DNA from: a virus
Strand: one strand, 5' to 3'
DNA: 64,000 nt
Virus record (IMG/VR): IMGVR_UViG_3300006923_000006
Location: 62,001 to 126,000 of that record
Below the pieces are notes generated by a model. That model had not been told where the DNA came from. It did no database searches and saw only the letters and a program-made list of their open reading frames with translations. The translations under genes and the position numbers were made by a program. This document shows, piece by piece, positions 39,570 to 48,518 of the stretch. The number at the start of each line of letters is the position of its first letter. The stretch's first letter is position 1.

Positions 39570-40369
39570 CCGACGAAAAAACCCTTGAGATTACAACTCA
39601 TTGCTCAGATTGTTATTTTACAGAAATAGAAGACGGTATACAAACAGGATGTCGTCTCAATAGAATTGATAAATTCATCGAATACGACAAAGCAGAGTTT
39701 GATGAAGAAGGCATCCCGCAGGCATACGTAGTTAACACTATGTGTTCAGCTAAAAGGTCAGACATTTGGGCAAACGCACATAAAGACCCAGAAGCTAGAA
39801 TTAAGACAGAAACGCAAGTGCCGTTGGACTGGGTTGTATTACATGTGGGAAACGATGAAAAACAATTATATTTTTCTCTTAAAGAAATTAAAAAACATAC
39901 TATTCAACCACGGCGAGTTATGTTTGTAGTTAAAGGTAGTATACAATTTTCAAAATTTCTCGAAGATGCTAAAAATTGCCTATCAGATTCAATTGTTCAG
40001 ATTACGAGAGTGATTGAAAACGCTAACACAAGAAAGTGTTTAGATATTGGGGTTAAAAAAATAGATTCTAAAGGACCGTTTTATGTCATGATTAAAGCAG
40101 GAGAGTCTTTTAATACCGACTTAAACGAAAGACTTAATACCGCAATTAATGAGGAACTTTTAACACCTTTGTGTATTACTGGAGATTGTGAATATCATGG
40201 CACAATCATATCAACGCAACTACACAAAATGGTTGGTGGTAATAAAGAAGCGGAAATGGTGTATAACGAGACCAAACGGACTCTTTATAGAGTAGAAGAC
40301 AAAATTAAAGCAATCGCTATAGAACAAGATAAACAACAAAGCTTTATTTATACATGGGGTCAAATATGA
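39566..40369 (+). CDS. Putative GT-A-like protein with N-terminal cysteine cluster
   Basis: A 267-residue protein. The first 75 residues carry Cys at 'HCSDCYF', 'GCRLN' and 'MCSAKR', possibly zinc-binding; the following part ('LDWVVLHVGNDEKQLYFSLKEI') resembles GT-A strands but no DxD is clear. Overlaps its neighbours by 4 nt each. Confidence 0.45.
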   Translation: MTDEKTLEITTHCSDCYFTEIEDGIQTGCRLNRIDKFIEYDKAEFDEEGIPQAYVVNTMCSAKRSDIWANAHKDPEARIKTETQVPLDWVVLHVGNDEKQLYFSLKEIKKHTIQPRRVMFVVKGSIQFSKFLEDAKNCLSDSIVQITRVIENANTRKCLDIGVKKIDSKGPFYVMIKAGESFNTDLNERLNTAINEELLTPLCITGDCEYHGTIISTQLHKMVGGNKEAEMVYNETKRTLYRVEDKIKAIAIEQDKQQSFIYTWGQI

Positions 40370-41151
40370 GTTTGCCAGCGGTAACGGTTTTAATTACGAA
40401 CTACAACTACGGAAAATATATATCTAAAGCTATTAGGTCTGCGTTATTACAGGACTATAAAGGTGTTGTTAATATTGTGGTAGTAGACGATTGTTCTACA
40501 GACAGTTCTGTTAAATCAGCACAAGAGACATTGTGTTTATCAAATCCGCCAGAACCATGGACAAAAAACGGAGACATATCTTATACATCATTAGTAACAG
40601 ACAATGATGGCGTACACATGATAGTTAAGTTAAACAAAAACTCTGGACCAAGCACAGGTAGAAATATTGGTATAGAAGTATCTAAAGACTTTACAGATGT
40701 TTATGCTGTTCTAGACGCTGATGATATGATGATGTCAAATAAAATATCTGCATGTGTCACAGTTATGCAAGCAACGCCACAGATAGGAGTGGTGTATGCA
40801 GATTATAACATCGTAAATGTAAACACAGGCAATGTCGTCAGAGAATATAAAGAACCGTTTAGTTTTAAAAGACTGTCTGAAGAATGTATAGTTCATAGCG
40901 GAAGTCTTATTACTAAACAGGCTTTATTAGAATGTGCTGACCAATTCGGTTATTATGACAGTCAAATGAGAACATGTGAAGACTATGATTTATGGTTACG
41001 TGTTGCCGAAAAATTTATGATTGTACATATTGCAGAACCCTTAACACTAGTAAGAGCAACTGATATGTGTTCTTCTGCTACGGTTCCTACAGAAATATGG
41101 CAACAAAATTGGGCTCGCGTCCAACAAAAGGCTCAAAACAGAAATGGTTAA
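40366..41151 (+). CDS. GT2-family glycosyltransferase
   Basis: A 261-residue GT-A enzyme: 'VTVLITNYNYGKYISKAIRSALLQDY', 'VVVDDCSTDSS', 'SGPSTGRNIG' and 'YAVLDADDMM' (DxDD metal site), followed by 'EDYDLWLRVAEKF' (ED base and WL). Start ATG 40366 overlaps the preceding stop. Adds a sugar by inversion; donor unknown. Confidence 0.88.
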   Translation: MSLPAVTVLITNYNYGKYISKAIRSALLQDYKGVVNIVVVDDCSTDSSVKSAQETLCLSNPPEPWTKNGDISYTSLVTDNDGVHMIVKLNKNSGPSTGRNIGIEVSKDFTDVYAVLDADDMMMSNKISACVTVMQATPQIGVVYADYNIVNVNTGNVVREYKEPFSFKRLSEECIVHSGSLITKQALLECADQFGYYDSQMRTCEDYDLWLRVAEKFMIVHIAEPLTLVRATDMCSSATVPTEIWQQNWARVQQKAQNRNG

Positions 41152-41860
41152 AAGAAGAGATTGTGTAACAACGACGAGAAAAAAGGTAGGAGAAAAGCAG
41201 CTTTTACCAATTGTTTTTTTGTCTTCAGGTATAGGCTATAGAATGAAAGGCTATGGCCCAAAACCTTTGATTAAAATACATAAAGAACAAAATATATTAG
41301 AAAAGCAAATAGAAGAAGTAGAAAAAGTATATCCAAACTCTGAAATTATTTTAGTTACCGGCTTTGAATCTGAAAAAATAGCCAGAAATGTAGACCAAAA
41401 AATTCGTATAGTTGAGAACCGATTGTATCAGACTACAAATGAAGCAGAAGAATTACGACTTGCTTTGCAAAATATAATATCAGACCAAGCGTTGGTTATT
41501 CAAGGCGATATAGTATTTGACTACTTTGCCGTTGAGGGACTGTGTAATGATAATTCGTCAGTGTTGGTTGATAGTTTAAATCGTATGCCAAAAGACAATG
41601 TTGGAGTAACATCTGTTAATAATGTGGCTACGATTTTTTCTTATGGATTAGACATCAAATGGGGAGGAATGGTTTATCTTGCTGGTAAGGAATTTAAATT
41701 AGCAAAAAAAATATGTTCAATCACAAATGAAAAATTGTATTTGCATGAAATCTTAAACAGAATCATAGAAAAAAGCGGAAGCTTTAAAACCATAGAACAA
41801 AACCAAATGAAGATACACAAAATAGATTCTAAAAACATTGAAACACTAAGGAATGAATAA
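41144..41860 (+). CDS. Sugar-phosphate nucleotidyltransferase
   Basis: A 238-residue enzyme of the GlmU/LicC/RmlA nucleotidyltransferase fold: 'PIVFLSSGIGYRM...PKPLIKI' (the GxGxRM...PK loop), 'IILVTGFESEKI', and 'LVIQGDIVFD' (metal Asp). It activates a sugar or choline phosphate with NTP. With GlmS and GNA1-like it could make UDP-GlcNAc, but the substrate is not shown. Confidence 0.7.
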   Translation: MVKRRDCVTTTRKKVGEKQLLPIVFLSSGIGYRMKGYGPKPLIKIHKEQNILEKQIEEVEKVYPNSEIILVTGFESEKIARNVDQKIRIVENRLYQTTNEAEELRLALQNIISDQALVIQGDIVFDYFAVEGLCNDNSSVLVDSLNRMPKDNVGVTSVNNVATIFSYGLDIKWGGMVYLAGKEFKLAKKICSITNEKLYLHEILNRIIEKSGSFKTIEQNQMKIHKIDSKNIETLRNE

Positions 41861-42909
41861 TGAAAATTTTAATTAGTAGCGATTCGCCAACCGCACATTA
41901 TTATATTAGACTGGCTATAGCTAGAGTTTTAACGTATATGGGTCACGAAGTAATTTTGTGGGACATTACAAAAAAATCAGCTTTCGATGCTTTCGATGAA
42001 TTTGAACCAGATATTTTTATGGGCCAAACATACAATATTGATAGTGCATTAATTAAGTGTATTGCAGAACGTCCTTTGTTAAAAGTATTTATGAAAGCTG
42101 CTGATTGGGGCGAAACATCAGACTATATTGATAGAAAGAAATATCCAATATTGTTTGCAACAACAGAAGAACAAAAACGAGTTATCGAGTTAGCAGACAG
42201 AACAGGCAAGCCAGACTTTTTATATATACACTATCATAAAGATTGGCTAGAAGAAACACACGGCAATTGGATGAAACTTGGTTTTAAAGTTGATTCTTTA
42301 ATGAATGCTGCTGATATTTTTGATTTTACTAAAGGTAAGTTTAATCCCGATTTTGCAAGTGACGTTGCTTTTGTTGGCGGGTATTGGCCGTATAAGGCTA
42401 TTACTTTAGATAGGTATATAACTCCTTTGTGTAATCCCGATATGGATATTAATGTTAAAATCTTTGGTAACCAAGGATGGTCAGTGCCTCAGTATTGTGG
42501 GTATATTGAAAACAATCTAGCAAAGGACGTACTGGCATCTGCTAAAGTCTGCCCTAACATCAGCGAATTACATTCTCAAGATTTTGGCTTTGATATTGTA
42601 GAAAGACCGTTCAAATTATTAAGTAATAAGTGTTTTGTGATTTCTGACTACGTACAAGGAGCAGAAGAAGTGTTTGGAGATTCTGTAGTATTTGCAAAGA
42701 CACCAGACGAATTTAAAAAACTAGTCTTGCACTATATTTCGCACCCAAACGAAAGAGACTATCATATAAACAAAGGGTATGAATTAGTAATGCAAAAACA
42801 CACATATTTTCATCGGGTACATCAAATATTAAACAACCTTAGACTACACGACGAAGCAAACAAATGTTTAGAATTGTTTAATAACTTAAAACAAAAATTA
42901 TCACTTTAG
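41860..42909 (+). CDS. CgeB-like glycosyltransferase
   Basis: A 349-residue GT-B-like protein of the CgeB/DUF3880 kind: 'VAFVGGYWPYKAITLDRYITPL', 'KVCPNISELHSQDFGFDIVERPFKLLSNKCFVISDY', and 'HPNERDYHINKGYELVMQKHTYFHRVHQIL' closing helix. It starts on the preceding stop. Role in glycan building inferred from context. Confidence 0.75.
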   Translation: MKILISSDSPTAHYYIRLAIARVLTYMGHEVILWDITKKSAFDAFDEFEPDIFMGQTYNIDSALIKCIAERPLLKVFMKAADWGETSDYIDRKKYPILFATTEEQKRVIELADRTGKPDFLYIHYHKDWLEETHGNWMKLGFKVDSLMNAADIFDFTKGKFNPDFASDVAFVGGYWPYKAITLDRYITPLCNPDMDINVKIFGNQGWSVPQYCGYIENNLAKDVLASAKVCPNISELHSQDFGFDIVERPFKLLSNKCFVISDYVQGAEEVFGDSVVFAKTPDEFKKLVLHYISHPNERDYHINKGYELVMQKHTYFHRVHQILNNLRLHDEANKCLELFNNLKQKLSL

Positions 42910-42917
42910 GAGAAATC

Positions 42918-43838
42918 ATGAGAGTCTTAATTACTGGTAGTACTGGATTTATTGGTCATCATGTTACCAAACATGTTCTTAAAGATAATAAAATTACCAG
43001 CGTATTATTACCGTCTAGAAACACAACGACTCTACGCAGTGTGTTAAAGAGCAATAAAATATCTAGATGTTGGTACACTCCTGGTGATTTACACGACCTT
43101 GGAAGAATAGTTAAAAACTATAATCCACACTATGTGTTGCACCTAGCAGCAAATCCTTCTCCTCGTCCTGGTGGTGTTGGTAATATGATTGACGATAACA
43201 TAAAGCTAACCAAAGTATTACTTGATAATGTACAAAAAAAATGTAAATTTCTATACGCTTCTAGTGTTGTCGTTTACGGCAATCAGTCTGGTCAATGTGA
43301 TGAAAGCACTTTGTTAGAACCAACATCATTGTATGGAGCGACAAAAGCAGCATCAGAAGCTTTAATTAGTGCATATCACCACATGGGATATATTAGAGGT
43401 ACTAATTTAAGATTGTGTGCTACCGTTGGTAAGGGTTTGACTCATGGTATTATTTTTGATTTTATTAAAAAACTAAAAGCAAAATCTGATGAATTAGAAA
43501 TGTTTGGAGATTGTCCAGGTAGTTCTAAACCTTTTATACACGTAAGTGACGTAGTAAAAGCGTTTCATATGGCTATGTATAATTGTAACACTAATCTTAA
43601 AACATATAACGTATGTCCAAACGATTATATTAGTGTGAGTGGAATTGCTGATGTTGTTATGTCAACATTAGATATTAAGAAGAAAAAGAAATGGATGGGC
43701 TCAACATCAGTATGGAAAGGTGATAATAAATATATTCATTGTAGTAATAATAGAATTAGATTTGCGGGATGGATGTCAGATTACCCAACATCTAGAGAAG
43801 CTATCTGCCAAGCAGTAAAGGAAGAAAATGAATCTTAA
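42918..43838 (+). CDS. NAD-dependent sugar epimerase/dehydratase (extended SDR)
   Basis: A 306-residue Rossmann enzyme: 'GSTGFIGHHV' cofactor loop, 'HLAANPSPRPGGV', catalytic 'SLYGATKAASEAL' (Y-x3-K) and 'FIHVSDVVKAFH'. Typical of UDP-sugar 4-epimerases. AGGAG precedes the ATG; it overlaps the next gene by 11 nt. Confidence 0.85.
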   Translation: MRVLITGSTGFIGHHVTKHVLKDNKITSVLLPSRNTTTLRSVLKSNKISRCWYTPGDLHDLGRIVKNYNPHYVLHLAANPSPRPGGVGNMIDDNIKLTKVLLDNVQKKCKFLYASSVVVYGNQSGQCDESTLLEPTSLYGATKAASEALISAYHHMGYIRGTNLRLCATVGKGLTHGIIFDFIKKLKAKSDELEMFGDCPGSSKPFIHVSDVVKAFHMAMYNCNTNLKTYNVCPNDYISVSGIADVVMSTLDIKKKKKWMGSTSVWKGDNKYIHCSNNRIRFAGWMSDYPTSREAICQAVKEENES

Positions 43839-44517
43839 TCGAATAGTTGACAAAGCCATATGTTTAGTTTTAGACAAAAGATACGATGACTGGTCACAAA
43901 AAGTTTTGCCACAATTAAAAATCTTAGGCGTAGAAGTCGAAGCTTTTATTGCTGGCGACGGTGGTTATAATTTGGAATACGACCATATAGACAGTCAGGA
44001 ATTGCCTGTATATTGTGGAGGAATAGATTATCCAACGTGGTATAAAAGACCAAACGCTTACAACGCTTGGAAATGTCATAAAAAAATGCTAGAACAATGT
44101 GTTGAACAAGATGTAGAATATGTTTTGTTTCTTGAAGACGACGTACAAGTACACGAAGATTATGAAGAAGTAACAAGACAAGCAATTAGAGACCTGTCTT
44201 ATAACCATATTGACATGTTATATCTAGGACATTATGGAACCAAACACAATAGTAGAAAAACTAATGTGCCCAATGTTGTTAGAATGAGTGGTGGTGGTGG
44301 ATGGCATTCTGTAATTATACACAATCGCGTAATGAAACAATTACTTAGAATTAACGATGTTCCGTATGGCCCATTTGATTGGCAGTGTGGACAACAGATT
44401 CATAAACAGTTCGATTGTTATGGATTAAACCCGTCTGTTATTACTCAAATAGACGGACATAGTTATGTTGAAGGACACCATTTGGATAAACCAGGGAGAC
44501 ACATACAATGGGACTAG
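43828..44517 (+). CDS. GT25-like glycosyltransferase
   Basis: A 229-residue GT-A enzyme with 'KAICLVLDKRYDDW' opening, 'VEYVLFLEDDVQVH' (ExDD metal site) and 'LYLGHYGTKH', as in LPS/GT25 enzymes. Overlaps both neighbours. Donor unknown. Confidence 0.72.
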   Translation: MNLNRIVDKAICLVLDKRYDDWSQKVLPQLKILGVEVEAFIAGDGGYNLEYDHIDSQELPVYCGGIDYPTWYKRPNAYNAWKCHKKMLEQCVEQDVEYVLFLEDDVQVHEDYEEVTRQAIRDLSYNHIDMLYLGHYGTKHNSRKTNVPNVVRMSGGGGWHSVIIHNRVMKQLLRINDVPYGPFDWQCGQQIHKQFDCYGLNPSVITQIDGHSYVEGHHLDKPGRHIQWD

Positions 44518-45173
44518 TACCTTGTGATGTTAACACACACAGCACTGCTGTAATGATGCGACAATTTGAAATCAACCCAAAATACGTTATGCATATTGGT
44601 GCTCATGACGGTATTGAGGCAGATATTTACGACCACTTTAATGCTAAGTCTGTCATATGGTTTGAGTGTAACGATAAGCTATTTGAAGACCTGTGGACAA
44701 GATTAGAAGGTAGAAAAAACCACGTAGTTGAACCATACTGCTTGTGGCATAAAGATGGTGAAACTCTTGATTTTCATTATTACAGAGACGAAAAAGACGG
44801 TGCTTCTGGACTATTTGAAAATGATAAAATGTTTGATTATATTAAAGATTGCCCAATTGTTGGAAAAACCCAAGTACACACATTAACCTTTGATACATGG
44901 GCAGAAGAAGCCGAAGGTGTACCTTGGAATGAAACAGATTTTCTAAATATCGACGTTCAAGGAGCAGAATTAAATGTCTTTAAAGGGGCACAAAAATTAC
45001 TTAACCTCTCTTCTCTTAAATATATATGGTGTGAAGTATCTTGGGACCATGTTTACAAAAATGCACCGCTTATGGAAGATATTGACAAATGCTTGGAACA
45101 ATACGGATTTGTCAAAATCGGAGTTAGAAAAGATTGGGAAATTCACGGAGACGCATTGTATGTTAAAGCATGA
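44508..45173 (+). CDS. FkbM-family methyltransferase
   Basis: A 221-residue SAM methyltransferase of the FkbM type: 'YVMHIGAHDGIEADIY' SAM loop, 'VIWFECND', 'VHTLTFDTWAEE' and 'FLNIDVQGAELNVFKGA' (IDVEG-like motif). FkbM enzymes O-methylate sugars or lipids. It overlaps the GT25-like gene by 10 nt. Confidence 0.85.
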   Translation: MGLVPCDVNTHSTAVMMRQFEINPKYVMHIGAHDGIEADIYDHFNAKSVIWFECNDKLFEDLWTRLEGRKNHVVEPYCLWHKDGETLDFHYYRDEKDGASGLFENDKMFDYIKDCPIVGKTQVHTLTFDTWAEEAEGVPWNETDFLNIDVQGAELNVFKGAQKLLNLSSLKYIWCEVSWDHVYKNAPLMEDIDKCLEQYGFVKIGVRKDWEIHGDALYVKA

Positions 45174-45231
45174 TAAAGGATTCCACGGAGTACCAGCAAA
45201 CCCAAAGAGTATTATATTAGAGGAGGATAAG

Positions 45232-45573
45232 ATGCAACCCAGAGATTTTTGTTATTGGCTCAAAGGTTATTTTGAATTAAGAAAAGACCAAGGTGAAGAT
45301 AAACACTATTTAGATGAAGTACAAACCCAAATCATTGAAGACCATCTTGACTTGGTTTTTAAAAAGGAAACACCAGATAGACAACCCAGAAAAGAAGATG
45401 TAGTACAACTACGTTCTATACTGGCACAAAATGGTGTCCCAAACAAAAATGACGACATTTATTGTACAAGTTCTTTTACTATGCCACCAGACCAAGTCGC
45501 TCGTCAGGACCAATTAAAACACGATAATTTTCCAACCATATTTTGGCCAGATGGTCCACCAGCAAGTTGCTAG
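45232..45573 (+). CDS. Hypothetical phage protein (113 aa)
   Basis: AGGAGG precedes ATG 45232; an earlier in-frame ATG at 45160 overlaps the FkbM gene and has no ribosome-binding site. 'RDFCYWLKGYFEL' at the start is a motif I have seen in small phage proteins of unknown function. The end is Pro/Asp-rich. Function unknown. Confidence 0.55.
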   Translation: MQPRDFCYWLKGYFELRKDQGEDKHYLDEVQTQIIEDHLDLVFKKETPDRQPRKEDVVQLRSILAQNGVPNKNDDIYCTSSFTMPPDQVARQDQLKHDNFPTIFWPDGPPASC

Positions 45574-45583
45574 GAGAAATAAT

Positions 45584-46495
45584 ATGAAACTAATTGACAC
45601 ATTCTTATTTTCCGAACCTTACGAATCAGACCTGTTGTGGTTAAAGTTTAAACTTGAAACACCATTTGTGGACGAATGGATTATTCAAGAATGTGACCAC
45701 ACCACGCAGGGAGATTTTAAAGGATTATTTGCCAACGGAATATTAGAGGAAGAGAGATTTAAACCATATCTAAACAGAATTAAGATTTTTCAACATCATG
45801 GAAATCCCGCAATAAAAGACGGTAAAGAAAACACCAACTTTATGCGAGAAAACTTTCAAAGAACTTTATGTGCTGAATATCTGTCTACGCAACATGACGA
45901 CACTCTGGTTATTGTTTCTGATACTGATGAAATGATTGATTGTACAGACGAAGATAAAAGATTGTGGCGATTTAAAGAAATACTCAAACGACACCATAAT
46001 GAGTATTTTTTTCTTGGTAGAATGCGTTATTGGTTTGATTATGACAATAGGTGTTACCTTCCAAATATTAGAATTCCTATTGCGAACGTTGGAATGATGA
46101 AACGTAGTGGCGGATTAAAACAATGTTTATCTACCTTAAGACATATTCAAGGACAAGGACCAACCTACGACGTTGGTGAGACTCCAATTGCTTTTGAGTA
46201 CTCTTACGTATTTAAAAGCTTAGAAGACTTATGGAGAAAGAAAACTACATACGCTCATAATAACTTTGATGTAGAATGTTTAGAAAAAGCATTAAAATAC
46301 AATCATTGGCCAAGGACATCCAAAAGAGGAGAACGTGTTGGTCAAGAGCCATATGATTTCTTTGAAAAAGTTACACTCACAGAAGAAAACTCGCCAAAAT
46401 ATGTGCGAGAAAATATAGAGAAATTGCGTACAAACATAGTAAGTTCGGTGTATAGATTAAATAGGACTAATGATAGGATAGGACCAAATGAATAA
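45584..46495 (+). CDS. GT17-like N-acetylglucosaminyltransferase
   Basis: A 303-residue protein with the GT17 pattern: 'LIDTFLFSEPYESDLLWLKFKL' start, 'VDEWIIQECDHTTQGDFKG' and the 'LVIVSDTDEMI' acidic metal site. Characterised GT17 enzymes use UDP-GlcNAc, which fits the presence of GlmS and a GNA1-like enzyme. ATG 45584 has TAGGAG upstream. Confidence 0.8.
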   Translation: MKLIDTFLFSEPYESDLLWLKFKLETPFVDEWIIQECDHTTQGDFKGLFANGILEEERFKPYLNRIKIFQHHGNPAIKDGKENTNFMRENFQRTLCAEYLSTQHDDTLVIVSDTDEMIDCTDEDKRLWRFKEILKRHHNEYFFLGRMRYWFDYDNRCYLPNIRIPIANVGMMKRSGGLKQCLSTLRHIQGQGPTYDVGETPIAFEYSYVFKSLEDLWRKKTTYAHNNFDVECLEKALKYNHWPRTSKRGERVGQEPYDFFEKVTLTEENSPKYVRENIEKLRTNIVSSVYRLNRTNDRIGPNE

Positions 46496-46577
46496 TTATT
46501 GGGATTTTTACGCAGACGGCGATTTGATTATTTGTCATCCATCTAACTACAATCTTATATGTGACGAAATCAACTGA
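46488..46577 (+). CDS. Small hypothetical protein (29 aa)
   Basis: ATG overlaps the previous stop. The short product is 'MNNYWDFYADGDLIIC...', aromatic and acidic, ending in DEIN. The 91 nt after it hold no gene; a TTGTCA/TATATG pair (46532-46561) could be a promoter for the next gene but is weak. Confidence 0.4.
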   Translation: MNNYWDFYADGDLIICHPSNYNLICDEIN

Positions 46578-46668
46578 AAGAATAACTGAAGATAAGCCAG
46601 TATATGGTATATGATTAATACAAAGCCTTTACGCAGAATATTAACATTGCCAATCGACGGAGATAAAG

Positions 46669-47592
46669 ATGAAAGTATTAGTCAGCGGAGCGGGTGGGTT
46701 CGTGGGAAATGTTTTGTGCCGCCAACTTCTGTACAAAGGACATCAAGTAGTAGCTTTTGACAATTTTCATAAGGGCCAATGCGATGCGTTAATTCCACTG
46801 GTCAGTAATGATAATTTTTCCTTCATATATGGAGACGTAACAAATAAATCAGACGTTACTAAAGCAATGTCTGGAATAGACGGAATTATCCACCTAGCAG
46901 CAATAGTTGGTGTTCCCGCATGTAATCGCCATCCAGCATTAGCAAAAGCGGTTAATGTAGAAGGAACGCAAAATATAGTAAATGCCAAATCTCAAGATAT
47001 GCCGATTGTGTATGCTTCTACTGGTTCTGTTTATGGAGCAGTTGAAGGAACATGTACAGAACGTAGTCCAACAAACACAAATACGCTTTATGGTATTACA
47101 AAACTAAATGCAGAAAAAATTATTAGAGATACTACAAATTCCGTATCTTTAAGATTTGCAACAGGTTTTGGTTTAAGTCCGTGTATGCGAGTAAATTTAT
47201 TAGTTAATGACTTTGTTTATAGAGCTAAAAACGAAGGTTGCTTAACTGTGTTTCAAAAATCTTTCAGAAGAACTTTTATTCATGTTACAGACATGGCACG
47301 AGCACTAATTTTTTCTTTAGAACACAACAAAACATTTAAAAACGACGTTTATAATTGTGGTGACAATAATTTAAACTGGACCAAAGAACAACTATCGGAG
47401 TATGTTAAAGAAAGGACTGGATGTTATGTTAGTTATGCAGAGTTTGGAACAGACGCTGACCTTAGAGATTATGCTTGTGATTTTAGCCTGTTAAATGAAG
47501 AAGGGTTCTTTTGTACGGTTACCATGGAAGAAGGTATAGACGAACTTATTAAAGCAACACCGTTATTACAAATAAGACATCAATATGAATAA
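46669..47592 (+). CDS. NAD-dependent sugar epimerase/dehydratase (extended SDR)
   Basis: A 307-residue Rossmann enzyme: 'GAGGFVGNVLCRQLL', 'HLAAIVGVPACNRHP', 'STGSVYG', catalytic 'TLYGITKLNAEK' (Y-x3-K), 'FRRTFIHVTDMARAL'. GGAG precedes the start. Substrate probably a nucleotide sugar. It overlaps the next small gene by 8 nt. Confidence 0.85.
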   Translation: MKVLVSGAGGFVGNVLCRQLLYKGHQVVAFDNFHKGQCDALIPLVSNDNFSFIYGDVTNKSDVTKAMSGIDGIIHLAAIVGVPACNRHPALAKAVNVEGTQNIVNAKSQDMPIVYASTGSVYGAVEGTCTERSPTNTNTLYGITKLNAEKIIRDTTNSVSLRFATGFGLSPCMRVNLLVNDFVYRAKNEGCLTVFQKSFRRTFIHVTDMARALIFSLEHNKTFKNDVYNCGDNNLNWTKEQLSEYVKERTGCYVSYAEFGTDADLRDYACDFSLLNEEGFFCTVTMEEGIDELIKATPLLQIRHQYE

Positions 47593-47740
47593 ACAAGAAG
47601 AACATGTGTATTGGATGACACAAAAAGAACTAGTAACTTGGTTATTAAGAAATTCTGCTCATAATTCTGATGGTTCTATAACTATACCAAAAACAAAAGT
47701 AGACTTTTTAGAAAAGAAACTAGGATTTAGAAATGAATAA
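47585..47740 (+). CDS. Small hypothetical protein (51 aa)
   Basis: Overlaps genes on both sides (8 nt each). The segment 'LVTWLLRN...GSITIPKTKVDFLEKKL' parallels the 37-aa protein at 32072. No family is recognised. Confidence 0.5.
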   Translation: MNKQEEHVYWMTQKELVTWLLRNSAHNSDGSITIPKTKVDFLEKKLGFRNE

Positions 47741-48512
47741 ATTAATAAATTTCATAGGACTACAAAGATGCGGTACTCACGCGGTTGCAAACTGGATTAT
47801 TCATCAAAGTGAAAACGCAGAAAAAGAACAACATCCAACACACTTTCATGATGATGTTTGGTATTATGATTGGGGCTCTTTTACATGTGGCATAATGTTT
47901 AACTCTAGATTTCCACATAATCCAGAGATTGGATATAATCATCTTAAAAAAATCAAAGAATATTTAGGCAATCCAACTGTTGATGTGTGTCTTTTGTGTT
48001 ATGAGTGTTCTTTAGTTTATATGCATTATGATTGTAAAGCAGAACCCGATTTATATGAAACAGATAGAAAAAACTTTCAATCTAATAACGAACAAACAGT
48101 TATATTACTTAGGGATGTTAAAAATTGTTTTGCTAGTTTCTACAAAAAATACGGTCATGTACCTCAACATATTATAGGACATTGGGAAGCTAGAGCTAAT
48201 GAAATACTTGGAAAAACGAAAAATGTTCCAAATCATGTATTCTTAAATTACAACAAATGGTTTATTGACAAAAAATATAGACAACAACTATGTAATGATT
48301 TAAGTTTATATTTTACTGACATTGGCAAAAGTCAAGTTCCAAATTTTGGTGGTGGTTCCTCTTTTTCTGGCAGACAAGCAGATGGTAACGCAAGTTCTAT
48401 GGACGTACTAACCAGATTTAGAAATTTTGATAAAAACGCAGGATTCCAACGAACACTGCAAACCCATAAACACTTAGTTGAATTATCGGACGAAATTTTT
48501 GGAGAAATGTAG
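47733..48512 (+). CDS. Sulfotransferase-like P-loop protein
   Basis: A 259-residue protein with a sulfotransferase-type P-loop 'FIGLQRCGTHAVANWI' (5'-phosphosulfate motif) and 'VILLRDVKNCFASFYKK' (3'-phosphate motif). Second sulfotransferase in the window and within the glycan island, so a sugar sulfation step is likely. Confidence 0.72.
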   Translation: MNKLINFIGLQRCGTHAVANWIIHQSENAEKEQHPTHFHDDVWYYDWGSFTCGIMFNSRFPHNPEIGYNHLKKIKEYLGNPTVDVCLLCYECSLVYMHYDCKAEPDLYETDRKNFQSNNEQTVILLRDVKNCFASFYKKYGHVPQHIIGHWEARANEILGKTKNVPNHVFLNYNKWFIDKKYRQQLCNDLSLYFTDIGKSQVPNFGGGSSFSGRQADGNASSMDVLTRFRNFDKNAGFQRTLQTHKHLVELSDEIFGEM

Positions 48513-48518
48513 ACAATA

